In this document: piece after piece, positions 1 to 7,505 of the stretch | How positions within the stretch are numbered: position 1 is the first letter of the stretch | Layout: the number at the start of each line of letters is the position of its first letter | From: Aequorivita sp. | Lineage (GTDB): Bacteria > Bacteroidota > Bacteroidia > Flavobacteriales > Flavobacteriaceae | Reading direction: 5' to 3' | Length of the DNA: 10,046 nucleotides | Assembly: GCA_020435865.1 (NCBI GenBank) | Contig: JAGQYZ010000119.1 | Location: 2,851-12,896 of the forward strand | Notes under the pieces: generated by a model | The model's input: only the letters and a program-made list of their open reading frames with translations | What the model was told of the DNA's origin: nothing | The model's database searches: none | Made by a program: the position numbers and the translations under genes

Positions 1-2
1 CA

Positions 3-2624
3 AAATCTGAAAATGGCGAGGAATATCTTAAAATAGTTGAGGCAGGGGATGGCGAACGCCACGACCATTGGGCGAAAGTAGGTGAAGTCTCTGATATTCA
101 CAATATTCTTTTTGCAATAAATAAACCTACTGCTGGCGCAATAAACATTACGTATTCTGAAGATGGAAACTATACCATTTCTAGCCCTTTTGAGGGAAAT
201 TTTATGCGAATGGCAGACCAAATGCAGGGTGAAGTAATGGCGGATAGCGTACAGCCTTTTAATTTGCGTTCACTTTATCGAATGGCGGGCATTTCTTTTG
301 TAGTACCAGAACCTATAACCAAAGGACAATTTGGAGTAGTTAAAGCCGCTGCGGGCGAACCCTCTAACAAAGATGCATTAATTCTTGAAATTTCATCAAA
401 AGATGAAACCAAAACCGTGGCACTTCTTGGTGGAAAAGGCACAGCAATCAGCCCAGTGGAAACCGAAATAGCTGGTCTGAAAGTTTATACTGGCTTTGGC
501 TCTGAAAGTATGGATCTGCCTTTCAGTATTACATTGAATGATTTTATTGCTACAAAATATCCTGGAACCGAAAAAGGGTATTCTTCCTTTAAAAGTAAAG
601 TGACGGTTATTAATCCAGACAAAACTCATTTTGATGCAGCTATTTTTATGAACAACGTTTTGGATTATCAAGGTTACCGATTTTTCCAATCTGGTTTTGA
701 CCCAGATGAAGGGGGAACCATCCTTTCTGTGAACCACGATTGGTGGGGAACTTGGATTACTTATATTGGATATTTCCTTTTATATATTGGATTGATGGGA
801 ATTCTATTCTTTAAAGGCAGTCGTTTTAAAAGTCTTGAGAAAATCCTTAATCGAATTAAGAAAAAGAAGGCTAAGATTGCTATGTTGCTGATGTTGTTCG
901 TTTCTCTTTCAGGAATGGCTCAAGCGACTAAAGAACCAGCTCATACCACGGTTCCAAAGCAGCAAATAGATTCACTTATAAAAGCGAATGCAGTCAGTAA
1001 AGAACATGCGGCAAAATTTGGACATTTAATAATCCAGGACAATGGGCGTATGAAGCCCATAAACACTTTTGCAAGTGAATTGTTACGAAAAATAAGCAGA
1101 AGTGATACTTACGAAGGTCTGGATGCTAACCAAGTTTTTATATCTATGACCGAGTTTCCAAGACTATGGGTGGAAGTTCCTTTGATTTATCTAAAACGTG
1201 GCAACGACAGCATCCGTAAAGTTGCGGGAGTACCAGATGGGCAAAAAGATATTGCCCTGCTCGATCTTTTTGATAAACAGGGAAATTATAAGCTAGAACC
1301 CTATTTGGATGCAGCCACACGCACCACAAACCCCAACCAGTTTCAAAAGGACTTCATTAAAGCACATGAGAACTTTTCACTTTTGAATTCCGCTTTGAGC
1401 GGAAGTATTTTAAAAATATTCCCAATTCCTGAAGATGAAGGTAACAAATGGGTTTCGTATCCAGAACTAAGCGATGCAAACTTGAAGGGAATGGATTCGT
1501 TGTATGCTAGAAACATTCTTCCATTGTATTTTGATAGCTTAAAGAAAGCGCGCGAAAATGGCGATTATACACAGGCTAATGAATTTTTGGAAAGCATTAC
1601 CAATTTTCAAAAAAAATATGGAGCCGAAGTGATGCCTTCGGAAAATAAACTTCGCGCAGAAACTATTTATAATAAAGCAGATATTTTTAACCGACTCTAC
1701 AAATACTTTGCGCTATTTGGCATTTTGATGTTTGTCTTTATCATTGCACAACTTTTCAAGGATCGAAAAGTATTGCGCATACTCATAAAAAGTTCAAAAG
1801 CACTTATGTGGGTTTTATTCACATTTATGACACTCGGCTTGGCATTACGTTGGTATGTAAGTGGTCACGCGCCATGGAGTGATGCATATGAATCGGTTGT
1901 TTATGTGGCTTGGGCAACGGTTTTCTTTGGCTTAGCTTTTGGGCGTAAAAGTGATTTAACAGTGGCTTCAACAGCTTTTGTGGGTGCAATCATCCTTTGG
2001 GTGGCTCACGAAAACTGGTTGGATCCTTCCATTGCAAATCTACAGCCTGTTTTAGACAGTTATTGGTTGATGATTCATGTTGCAGTAATAGTGGCGAGTT
2101 ACGGGCCTTTTACCTTGGGGATGATTTTAGCAACAACCTCTCTGTTTTTGATGATTTTCACCACCAAAGGAAATTATAAAAACATGGAAATCAACATCAG
2201 TGAACTAACTGTGGTTACCGAAATGGCACTGACCGTTGGCTTGGTGATGCTCACTATCGGAAACTTTTTAGGAGGACAATGGGCTAACGAGAGTTGGGGA
2301 CGTTACTGGGGTTGGGATCCAAAGGAAACTTGGGCACTTATCAGTATTATGATATATGCTTTTGTAATTCACGCCAGATTGGTTCCAGGCTTACGCGGAC
2401 GCTGGATTTTTAATGTATTCGCCCTTTTTGCATATTCTTCTATTATGATGACTTATTTTGGGGTGAATTTCTATCTAAGCGGACTTCATAGTTATGCAAG
2501 CGGCGATGCACCGGCAACACCAACTTTTGTTTGGTATATAGTAACCTTCGCAGTTATTCTTAGTGTTGTATCGTACTTTAGGTATAAGAAGTTTTATGGG
2601 AAGAAGAAAAAATTAAAGTCATAA
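3..2624 (+). CDS. ccsBA: Fused cytochrome c biogenesis protein CcsBA (ResB-CcsA), 5'-truncated by window edge
   Basis: System II cytochrome c assembly: this membrane protein exports haem and attaches it to CxxCH motifs of apocytochromes outside the cytoplasmic membrane. The frame is open back to base 3, so the ATG at 204 is internal; 873 residues are visible (numbered here from base 3), and the N-terminal ResB helices are missing. Seen in order: ResB extracytoplasmic domain to about residue 245, ending in a GYRFFQSGFDPDEGG stretch; a membrane helix about 249-270; a second hydrophobic segment 291-308; an extracytoplasmic insert of about 250 residues; then the multi-helix CcsA part from about 566. 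CcsA carries the haem-binding WWD motif (WGRYWGWDPKETW, 765-777) and three histidines, H692 (YWLMIHV), H790 (YAFVIHARL) and H829 (GLHSY). Their spacings of 98 and 39 closely match the haem-ligand histidines known from Helicobacter hepaticus CcsBA. The fourth, N-terminal ligand should lie off-window. It ends in a lysine-rich cytoplasmic tail and converges on fumC. Confidence 0.96.
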   Translation, partial: KSENGEEYLKIVEAGDGERHDHWAKVGEVSDIHNILFAINKPTAGAINITYSEDGNYTISSPFEGNFMRMADQMQGEVMADSVQPFNLRSLYRMAGISFVVPEPITKGQFGVVKAAAGEPSNKDALILEISSKDETKTVALLGGKGTAISPVETEIAGLKVYTGFGSESMDLPFSITLNDFIATKYPGTEKGYSSFKSKVTVINPDKTHFDAAIFMNNVLDYQGYRFFQSGFDPDEGGTILSVNHDWWGTWITYIGYFLLYIGLMGILFFKGSRFKSLEKILNRIKKKKAKIAMLLMLFVSLSGMAQATKEPAHTTVPKQQIDSLIKANAVSKEHAAKFGHLIIQDNGRMKPINTFASELLRKISRSDTYEGLDANQVFISMTEFPRLWVEVPLIYLKRGNDSIRKVAGVPDGQKDIALLDLFDKQGNYKLEPYLDAATRTTNPNQFQKDFIKAHENFSLLNSALSGSILKIFPIPEDEGNKWVSYPELSDANLKGMDSLYARNILPLYFDSLKKARENGDYTQANEFLESITNFQKKYGAEVMPSENKLRAETIYNKADIFNRLYKYFALFGILMFVFIIAQLFKDRKVLRILIKSSKALMWVLFTFMTLGLALRWYVSGHAPWSDAYESVVYVAWATVFFGLAFGRKSDLTVASTAFVGAIILWVAHENWLDPSIANLQPVLDSYWLMIHVAVIVASYGPFTLGMILATTSLFLMIFTTKGNYKNMEINISELTVVTEMALTVGLVMLTIGNFLGGQWANESWGRYWGWDPKETWALISIMIYAFVIHARLVPGLRGRWIFNVFALFAYSSIMMTYFGVNFYLSGLHSYASGDAPATPTFVWYIVTFAVILSVVSYFRYKKFYGKKKKLKS

Positions 2625-2630
2625 ATTAAA

Positions 2631-2678
2631 ACCACGAATTCACGAAATATTATCTAAATACACTCGTAAGTTCGTGGT
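2631..2678. repeat. Imperfect palindromic intergenic repeat (CACGAA-type hairpin)
   Basis: Bases 2631-2645 pair with 2664-2678 as a 15-position stem (14 pairs including one T-G wobble, one C-A mismatch) around an 18-base loop. Each arm has an internal 8-base period: CACGAA recurs at 2633 and 2641, and TCGT recurs at 2664 and 2672. It fills most of the 78-base gap between the convergent ccsBA and fumC stop codons. The outer stem is not followed by a T-run on either strand, so it is not a canonical intrinsic terminator, though it could protect or end the 3' ends of both transcripts. From memory, similar CACGAATTCACGAA-like units occur between genes in other Bacteroidetes, which would make this one copy of a dispersed REP-like repeat. 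That part is recollection, not shown here. Confidence 0.7.
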
Positions 2679-2702
2679 CTAAAATCTACAATCGTAAACC
2701 AA

Positions 2703-4088
2703 TTATACCATATCCTCTGGTTTCACCCATTCGTCAAATTCTTCGGCAGTTAAGTAGCCTAGATTGACAGCTTCCTCTTTTAAAGTGGTTCCGTTTTTGT
2801 GAGCAGTGTTTGCTATTTCTGCAGCTTTGTAATAACCTATTTTTGGGTTTAAAGCAGTAACCAGCATCAAGCTATTATTCAATTGTTTTTTGATTACTTC
2901 GTAATTTGGTTCAATTCCTTGTGCGCAATGCACATCAAACGAAACACAAGCATCACCAATCAACTGTGCGGACTGAAGGAAATTTGCCGCCATAACAGGT
3001 TTAAAAACGTTTAGTTCAAACTGTCCTTGCATTCCACCAACGGTTATCGCCATATCGTTTCCTATAACTTGTGCGCAAACCATCGTTAAAGCTTCACACT
3101 GTGTAGGGTTTACTTTTCCGGGCATAATGGAGGAACCCGGCTCGTTTGCTGGAATGTTGATTTCGCCAATACCACTTCGCGGGCCGCTGGAAAGCATTCT
3201 TACATCGTTTGCAATCTTGTTTAATGAAACCGCCAATTGTTTCAGTGCGCCATGACTTTCCACCAAAGCATCGTGTGCAGCAAGTGCTTCAAACTTGTTT
3301 TGTGCAGTTACAAAAGGTAAGTCAGTAAATTTCGCAATATATCCAGCAACTTTTACGTCGTAACCTTTTGGCGTGTTTAAACCAGTTCCTACGGCAGTTC
3401 CACCCAAAGCGAGTTCCGATAAATGTGGAAGGGTGTTTTTTAAAGCCTTAATTCCGTGTTCAAGTTGTGCAGCATAACCGCTAAATTCCTGCCCAAGGGT
3501 TAGGGGTGTGGCGTCCATAAAATGGGTACGGCCAATTTTCACAACACTTTTGAATTCCTCAGCTTTTTTTGAAAGCGTTTTTTGAAGCTGTTCAACTCCA
3601 GGAATAGTGGTTTCAATCAATTTTTTATAGGCAGCAATGTGCATTCCTGTTGGAAACGTATCATTAGAGGATTGTGATTTGTTCACATCATCATTCGGCT
3701 GAAGAGTTTTTTCTCCCTCTCCGATAGTTTTCCCAGCAAGTTGATGTGCACGGTTTGCAATCACTTCATTCACGTTCATATTGCTTTGTGTACCGCTTCC
3801 AGTCTGCCAGATTACCAATGGAAATTGATCGTCGTGTTTTCCATCTAAAATTTCGTCACACACTTTAGCAATCAAATCTCTTTTTTCTTCGGAAAGAACA
3901 CCCAGTTCACAATTGGTGTATGCAGCAGCTTTTTTTAAATAAGCAAAACCGTATATAATTTCTAAAGGCATAGAAGCTTTTGGTCCGATTTTAAAGTTTT
4001 CAAAAGAACGCTCCGTTTGTGCGCCCCAAAGTTTATCGGCAGGTACTTTTACCTCGCCCATAGTATCTTTTTCTATTCTGTATTGCAT
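2703..4088 (-). CDS. fumC: Class II fumarate hydratase (fumarase C)
   Basis: Iron-independent, homotetrameric fumarase of the TCA cycle: fumarate + H2O to (S)-malate, in the cytoplasm. The protein has 461 residues, close to the 467 of E. coli FumC, and aligns end to end by eye. Visible landmarks: the [12 protein letters not shown] block (98-109), [13 protein letters not shown] (131-143), [10 protein letters not shown] with the catalytic histidine H189 (186-195), and the superfamily signature [11 protein letters not shown] (318-328), whose S319/S320 lies on the mobile active-site loop. Aspartase and argininosuccinate lyase share the fold, but the N-terminal [18 protein letters not shown] block and the GRTH block are those of fumarase. 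One residue is odd: the position of the B-site histidine (H129 in E. coli, HPNDDV) is glutamine (Q130, QPNDDV). The ATG at 4088 follows an A-rich leader and a promoter at 4145-4175. It appears monocistronic, divergent from the 55-residue gene at 4278. Confidence 0.97.
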   Translation of the reverse strand: MQYRIEKDTMGEVKVPADKLWGAQTERSFENFKIGPKASMPLEIIYGFAYLKKAAAYTNCELGVLSEEKRDLIAKVCDEILDGKHDDQFPLVIWQTGSGTQSNMNVNEVIANRAHQLAGKTIGEGEKTLQPNDDVNKSQSSNDTFPTGMHIAAYKKLIETTIPGVEQLQKTLSKKAEEFKSVVKIGRTHFMDATPLTLGQEFSGYAAQLEHGIKALKNTLPHLSELALGGTAVGTGLNTPKGYDVKVAGYIAKFTDLPFVTAQNKFEALAAHDALVESHGALKQLAVSLNKIANDVRMLSSGPRSGIGEINIPANEPGSSIMPGKVNPTQCEALTMVCAQVIGNDMAITVGGMQGQFELNVFKPVMAANFLQSAQLIGDACVSFDVHCAQGIEPNYEVIKKQLNNSLMLVTALNPKIGYYKAAEIANTAHKNGTTLKEEAVNLGYLTAEEFDEWVKPEDMV

Positions 4089-4144
4089 TGTGAAATGGTT
4101 TATTTTATTTAATTGAACTTTTTTGAAAAACTTTTATTTTGATG

Positions 4145-4175
4145 CAAAGGTAGCGAAAAGCCAAAAGTTGTTCAA
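4145..4175 (-). promoter_or_regulatory. fumC promoter (Bacteroidetes -33/-7 type)
   Basis: Read on the minus strand, TTG (4175-4173) is followed after 20 bases by TACCTTTG (4152-4145), a full match to the TAnnTTTG -7 consensus of the Bacteroidetes primary sigma factor. The start of transcription should fall a few bases below 4145, giving a leader of roughly 50 bases before the ATG at 4088. Confidence 0.7.
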
Positions 4176-4216
4176 CCCGCACGGCTGTTTATTTGTTGTG
4201 AATAAATCAGAAAGTT

Positions 4217-4251
4217 TTGTTGTCGTTTTTCAAAAAAACCTTTTATCTTTG
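4217..4251 (+). promoter_or_regulatory. Promoter of the 55-residue membrane protein gene
   Basis: TATCTTTG at 4244-4251 matches the -7 consensus TAnnTTTG exactly. Two overlapping candidates for the -33 TTG lie at 4220-4222 (21-base spacer) and 4217-4219 (24-base spacer); the former spacing is nearer the usual range. Transcription would start near 4258, about 20 bases before the ATG at 4278. The box faces away from the fumC promoter, and the two -33 elements are about 45 bases apart. Confidence 0.65.
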
Positions 4252-4277
4252 AACCATCATAATAAAAACGCTATACT

Positions 4278-4445
4278 ATGTTTACATTTGAACAATATTT
4301 AGGATTCCTTGCTTTTTTAACCATATTAACTATGGGTTTTTGGCTGATGATCTTTTTGGTAAGTATTCTTCCTTATTGGATAGGTGGTTCACTTTACGAA
4401 AGTTGGAAAATGAAGCGTGAAGAAAAGAAAAAATTGAAATCGTAA
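4278..4445 (+). CDS. Small membrane protein of 55 residues, function unknown
   Basis: I do not recognise a family. The ATG at 4278 opens a 55-codon frame ending in TAA at 4443-4445. The protein starts MFTFEQYLGF, has a long hydrophobic stretch (about residues 8-35, rich in L, F, I and W) that can form one long or two short membrane helices, and ends in a strongly basic tail (KMKREEKKKLKS, 44-55) that by the positive-inside rule should be cytoplasmic. There is no signal-peptidase site or lipobox. Support for a real gene comes from its surroundings: a consensus promoter about 26 bases upstream of the ATG, a strong terminator 19 bases past the stop, and the absence of any overlapping frame. It stands alone between divergent fumC and a convergent TonB-dependent receptor gene. 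Small single-helix proteins often assist larger membrane complexes, but no partner is indicated here. Confidence 0.75.
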   Translation: MFTFEQYLGFLAFLTILTMGFWLMIFLVSILPYWIGGSLYESWKMKREEKKKLKS

Positions 4446-4464
4446 TTTCAGAACTTACAGATAT

Positions 4465-4496
4465 AAAAAAGGGAACCAATTTGGTTCCCTTTTTTT
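4465..4496. terminator. Bidirectional intrinsic terminator
   Basis: GGGAACC (4471-4477) and GGTTCCC (4483-4489) form a perfect 7-bp stem with an AATTT loop. The stem is flanked by A6 on the left (4465-4470) and T7 on the right (4490-4496). The T-run serves the rightward 55-residue gene, and the complementary A-run gives the same structure to the leftward receptor gene. It lies 19 bases beyond both stop codons. Confidence 0.93.
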
Positions 4497-4515
4497 ATTT
4501 GCAATTAACACCAGT

Positions 4516-7032
4516 TTATCCTTCAAAACCACCTTCATCTTCGCCTCCATTTCTGTCAGGGCGTTGCCGTTGTTTTTTCTGGTTAAACCTATACGTAAAG
4601 GTTAGTGTAACTTGGCGCTGTCTCCATTGAAATTCACTTTCACTCGTAAAGGTATTTGTAGTAGTAAGACTGTTTCTTTTTCTAGAATTGAACAGATCGC
4701 TTACGTTTAATGCCAAAGTACCGTTGTCGTTTATAATATCTTTGCTCATTGCCATATCTACGGAGAGAATGCCATCAGATTTAGTTTGTGCATTGTTTGA
4801 TGGGCCTCTATAAAATGCATTTGTTTGCCAATCAATTTTTCCGGGAAGTTTCACTTTGCTACTAAAACGTCCAAAATAGCTTGTGTTCTCTACGCCGTAA
4901 TCTACATCATTATAAAACCCTTTTGTTTTAAACAGGAAATAATTGAAACTTCCGTTCAGATTAAGCCATTTTGTCGGGTTGTAAAGTAATCCCAACTCAA
5001 AACCGTAACGTTGGTTGGTGGAAAGATTGATGGGCAAAGTGCGAATTACTGGAATTCCGTTACTTGTTACTTCGCCAGTTTCTTCCTGAACTCTTTCAAA
5101 AGCATCTGTTTCAATTTGATAGTAAGCTGAAGTTGTTAATGTTAGTTTTTTCCATCGTTTTAAATACCCTAAATCAAAAGCATTTGCATAGGCAGGGTCC
5201 AAATTTGGGTTACCTTGAAAGACGTTTGCTTCACTAGAACGTGAAGGGAAGGGATTGATATACCAATGTCTAGGTCGGTTTATTCGTCTGTTATAGCCTA
5301 AAGTAATGTTTTCATTTTCCTTCAGCTCAAACGTAAGATTTACAGTTGGGAAAAGGCCTGTGTAATTTTTATCAAAATTTAATTCAATAGCTGTATTTCC
5401 ATAACTATTTTCGGCGTCAACCTTTCCTTTTAATTGGGTATTCTCAACGCGAAGACCAAGCAGGAATGAAAATTTTCCAAATTTATTTCCGTATTGTGAA
5501 TAAAATGCATTCACATTTTCATCATACGTAAAGATGTTGGAAAGGCTATCGTTTCTAACAAAATTACCCGTAGTTCCCGTTTCTTGCAGTACCGAATAAT
5601 CTGTTTTTTTTTCTTCAAAATTGCCACGGTACCCTGCTTCAAATTGTGCATTTTCTCCTATTGGCAATACATAATCTGCCTGTGCCAAATATTCGGTTTG
5701 TTTTTCTATGTTTATAATGTCTTCTGCAGGAAGAGTTTCAAAATTGGGGAGTGTTCTTTGCTCTGTAATGAAGGAACGCTCGGTATCTTTGCCCCTTTCG
5801 TATTGAAAATCTGCAGTTAATTTATGGCCCTTGTCGTTAAAGTTGTTTACGTAATTTAGTGCAAACTGAAAATTTGAATCATTCTCAATTTGGTCCTCAA
5901 CTCTTTTGCTTTGTTCTTCAAGGATACCGCTATTGTAGTTTGCAGTGTTGTTTGTAGTTTTATCATTGCCGTCTCCTTTTCGGTAAAAGCCACTAGCGGT
6001 TATTGAAGATTTATCTGTCAGGAAGTATTCAATACCTAAATTTGTGTTGAAACCTTTGCCCATTCGGTTATATTTTCTGTTCTCAATAACCTGATCGAAT
6101 TGCGGAGCTACCGTTACAGGGTCTCCATTGTCGTCTAATATTGGGTCTCCATTATCATTAAAGAGTGTACGCGGAAAATAATTGTTATTGAAATAGGCTT
6201 TTCCCGGACCATTTCTATAATAAACTCCAGTTGTATTAAAAATATTGAATTTGTCTGTGCGCAAGTTTATATTCCCTGAAGCATTGCTGTTCAGTGGAAC
6301 CCCAATACTTGTGCTTAGTGAGCCGTTGAGACCAAGAGTTTTTTCTTTTTTAAGAATGATGTTCAAAATTCCGGCAGTTCCTTCAGCATCATACCTAGCG
6401 GAAGGTGATGTAATTACTTCAACCCTTTCAATGGCTTCGGCTGGAAGCTGGCGCAGTGCATCAGTAGAACCAAAGCCAGCAATGGCAGATGGTTTCCCGT
6501 TGATAAGTATTTTAACATTGTCATTTCCGCGAAGTGCAATGGTGCCATCTACATCTACAGTTACAGAGGGAACATTATTTAAAGCATCGCTAACGGTAGC
6601 GCCGCCCGCGGTAAGATCCTTTCCTATATTGTATATTTTTTTGTCGAGCCTAATTTGTACTTCGGTGTTTTCGGCACGCACAACTACTTCGTCCAAACTA
6701 GCTGCATCTAGCGCCAACTTTACTGTAGGAAGTGTTGTGTTTTTTGTTAGATTTTGATTTGGGATTTCTTTGGATTTATAGGAAATAAATTCATATTTCA
6801 CGTTATAAACACCTGCTGGAACATCAATGCTGAAATTGCCGTCTGTATCTGTAATTCCTCCAGTAACAACCTTTCCTTGCCTGTTGATGAATGAGACTGT
6901 AGAGTATTCTAAAGGATAATTTGTGCCTTCTTCAAGGATGGTTCCTTTTACGGTAATTTGATTTTTTTCAGGGCTTTGCGCAAATAGAATTGTTGTGGCA
7001 AATAGGAACAGGAAGGAGAATATTATCTTCAT
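4516..7032 (-). CDS. TonB-dependent outer-membrane beta-barrel protein (OMP_b-brl_3 type)
   Basis: The 838-residue product should be a TonB/ExbBD-energised outer-membrane receptor; its ligand is unknown. Order: signal peptide 1-18 (MKIIFSFLFLFATTILFA, cut before Q19), carboxypeptidase-regulatory-like beta-sandwich about 24-108 (ITDTDGNFSIDVPAGVY region), TonB-box-like LDEVVV 113-118, plug about 125-227 (LINGKPS, IERVEVITSPSARYDAEGTAGI), then a beta-barrel to about 815. The short plug and this barrel style fit the 'outer membrane beta-barrel family' rather than SusC, and no SusD lies beside it. The frame extends to a TTG at 7056, but that adds SKSLKKL-like residues before the signal peptide; the ATG at 7032, preceded by an A-rich leader, is the better start. 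The C-terminus is a charged, glycine-rich tail (NGGEDEGGFEG) instead of ending on a barrel strand. The gene lies 85 bases after arsC with no terminator between and no clear promoter of its own; a weak TATTTTCG lies upstream. Confidence 0.92.
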   Translation of the reverse strand: MKIIFSFLFLFATTILFAQSPEKNQITVKGTILEEGTNYPLEYSTVSFINRQGKVVTGGITDTDGNFSIDVPAGVYNVKYEFISYKSKEIPNQNLTKNTTLPTVKLALDAASLDEVVVRAENTEVQIRLDKKIYNIGKDLTAGGATVSDALNNVPSVTVDVDGTIALRGNDNVKILINGKPSAIAGFGSTDALRQLPAEAIERVEVITSPSARYDAEGTAGILNIILKKEKTLGLNGSLSTSIGVPLNSNASGNINLRTDKFNIFNTTGVYYRNGPGKAYFNNNYFPRTLFNDNGDPILDDNGDPVTVAPQFDQVIENRKYNRMGKGFNTNLGIEYFLTDKSSITASGFYRKGDGNDKTTNNTANYNSGILEEQSKRVEDQIENDSNFQFALNYVNNFNDKGHKLTADFQYERGKDTERSFITEQRTLPNFETLPAEDIINIEKQTEYLAQADYVLPIGENAQFEAGYRGNFEEKKTDYSVLQETGTTGNFVRNDSLSNIFTYDENVNAFYSQYGNKFGKFSFLLGLRVENTQLKGKVDAENSYGNTAIELNFDKNYTGLFPTVNLTFELKENENITLGYNRRINRPRHWYINPFPSRSSEANVFQGNPNLDPAYANAFDLGYLKRWKKLTLTTSAYYQIETDAFERVQEETGEVTSNGIPVIRTLPINLSTNQRYGFELGLLYNPTKWLNLNGSFNYFLFKTKGFYNDVDYGVENTSYFGRFSSKVKLPGKIDWQTNAFYRGPSNNAQTKSDGILSVDMAMSKDIINDNGTLALNVSDLFNSRKRNSLTTTNTFTSESEFQWRQRQVTLTFTYRFNQKKQRQRPDRNGGEDEGGFEG

Positions 7033-7117
7033 TAATTTTTTTAAACTTTTTGACAAGCGAAAATAGCCGTGGTTTAATTGGGAATTGCTAATTTCTTGTT
7101 AAATTAATGAGGGCGAA

Positions 7118-7459
7118 TTATAAAATGTCCAACACCTTTTCTGGCGGTCTGCCTATGACTGCGTGAGTGCCTTTAATTGCTATTGGGCGCTCAATCAATT
7201 TAGGGTTTTGAATCATAGCATCAATAATTTGATCATCGCTAAGTTTTTTGCCCTTGTAGTTTTCTTTCCACTCAGCTTCTTTGGTTCTTATAAGTTCAAT
7301 CGGTTTTATGCCCAAAAGTTCTATTACTTGCTTCAATTCTTGGTGTGATGGCGGATTTTCGAGATATCTTACAATTTCTATAGTTTCGCCCTCTTTTTCC
7401 AGTAGATGAAGTGCTTCACGTGATTTGCTGCAGCGTGGATTATGGTATAGTGTTGTCAT
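7118..7459 (-). CDS. arsC: Arsenate reductase (glutaredoxin-dependent) family protein
   Basis: 113 residues with the thioredoxin-like ArsC fold. The N-terminal NPRCSKSR motif places the nucleophilic cysteine at C10, and three arginines, R58 (ELIRTKEAEW), R91 (LIERPIAI) and R104 (VIGRPPEKV), occupy the places of R60, R94 and R107 that bind arsenate and arsenite in plasmid R773 ArsC. The family reaction is arsenate + glutathione/glutaredoxin to arsenite in the cytoplasm. Spx, which shares the fold, is less likely because the CxxC and DNA-recognition features are absent and the three arginines are kept. No arsR, arsB, acr3 or arsM is present here, so a dedicated arsenic-resistance role is not supported by context; it may be a housekeeping reductase. 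It starts 46 bases after the upstream 164-residue gene and probably shares its transcript. Confidence 0.9.
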   Translation of the reverse strand: MTTLYHNPRCSKSREALHLLEKEGETIEIVRYLENPPSHQELKQVIELLGIKPIELIRTKEAEWKENYKGKKLSDDQIIDAMIQNPKLIERPIAIKGTHAVIGRPPEKVLDIL

Positions 7460-7471
7460 AAATTTTAGTTT

Positions 7472-7499
7472 AAAGTATAATGCTCAAAGTATAAAGCTG
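7472..7499. repeat. Two tandem 14-base repeats between arsC and the upstream gene
   Basis: AAAGTATAATGCTC (7472-7485) is followed directly by AAAGTATAAAGCTG (7486-7499), differing at three positions. On the coding (minus) strand each copy reads TATACTTT, resembling but not matching the -7 box because the spacing between TA and TTTG is wrong. No TTG stands at a suitable distance upstream, so I do not call a promoter. Confidence 0.5.
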
Positions 7500-7505
7500 A
7501 AACTT

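Noticed and set aside
204..206. ATG at 204 as the start of ccsBA
   Set aside because: The same frame is open back to base 3 and encodes ResB-like sequence (for example the DIHNILFAINKPTAGAINI region), so this methionine is internal.
4188..4206. TTTATT/AATAAA inverted repeat as an operator
   Set aside because: Six AT-only base pairs around a 7-base loop are expected by chance in AT-rich intergenic DNA; noted only as context for the divergent promoters.
6245..6757. 170-codon open frame on the + strand inside the receptor gene
   Set aside because: It is antisense to the conserved plug and regulatory domains, has a low-complexity serine-rich translation and no promoter; it is a by-product of the real coding strand.
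7033..7056. Extension of the leftward receptor to a TTG start at 7056
   Set aside because: It would need a rare TTG start and adds eight residues ahead of a complete signal peptide; the ATG at 7032 has an A-rich leader and gives a normal N-terminus.
7118..7459. Arsenic-resistance operon
   Set aside because: Only the ArsC-family reductase is present; no ArsR-like regulator, arsenite exporter or methyltransferase lies in the window.
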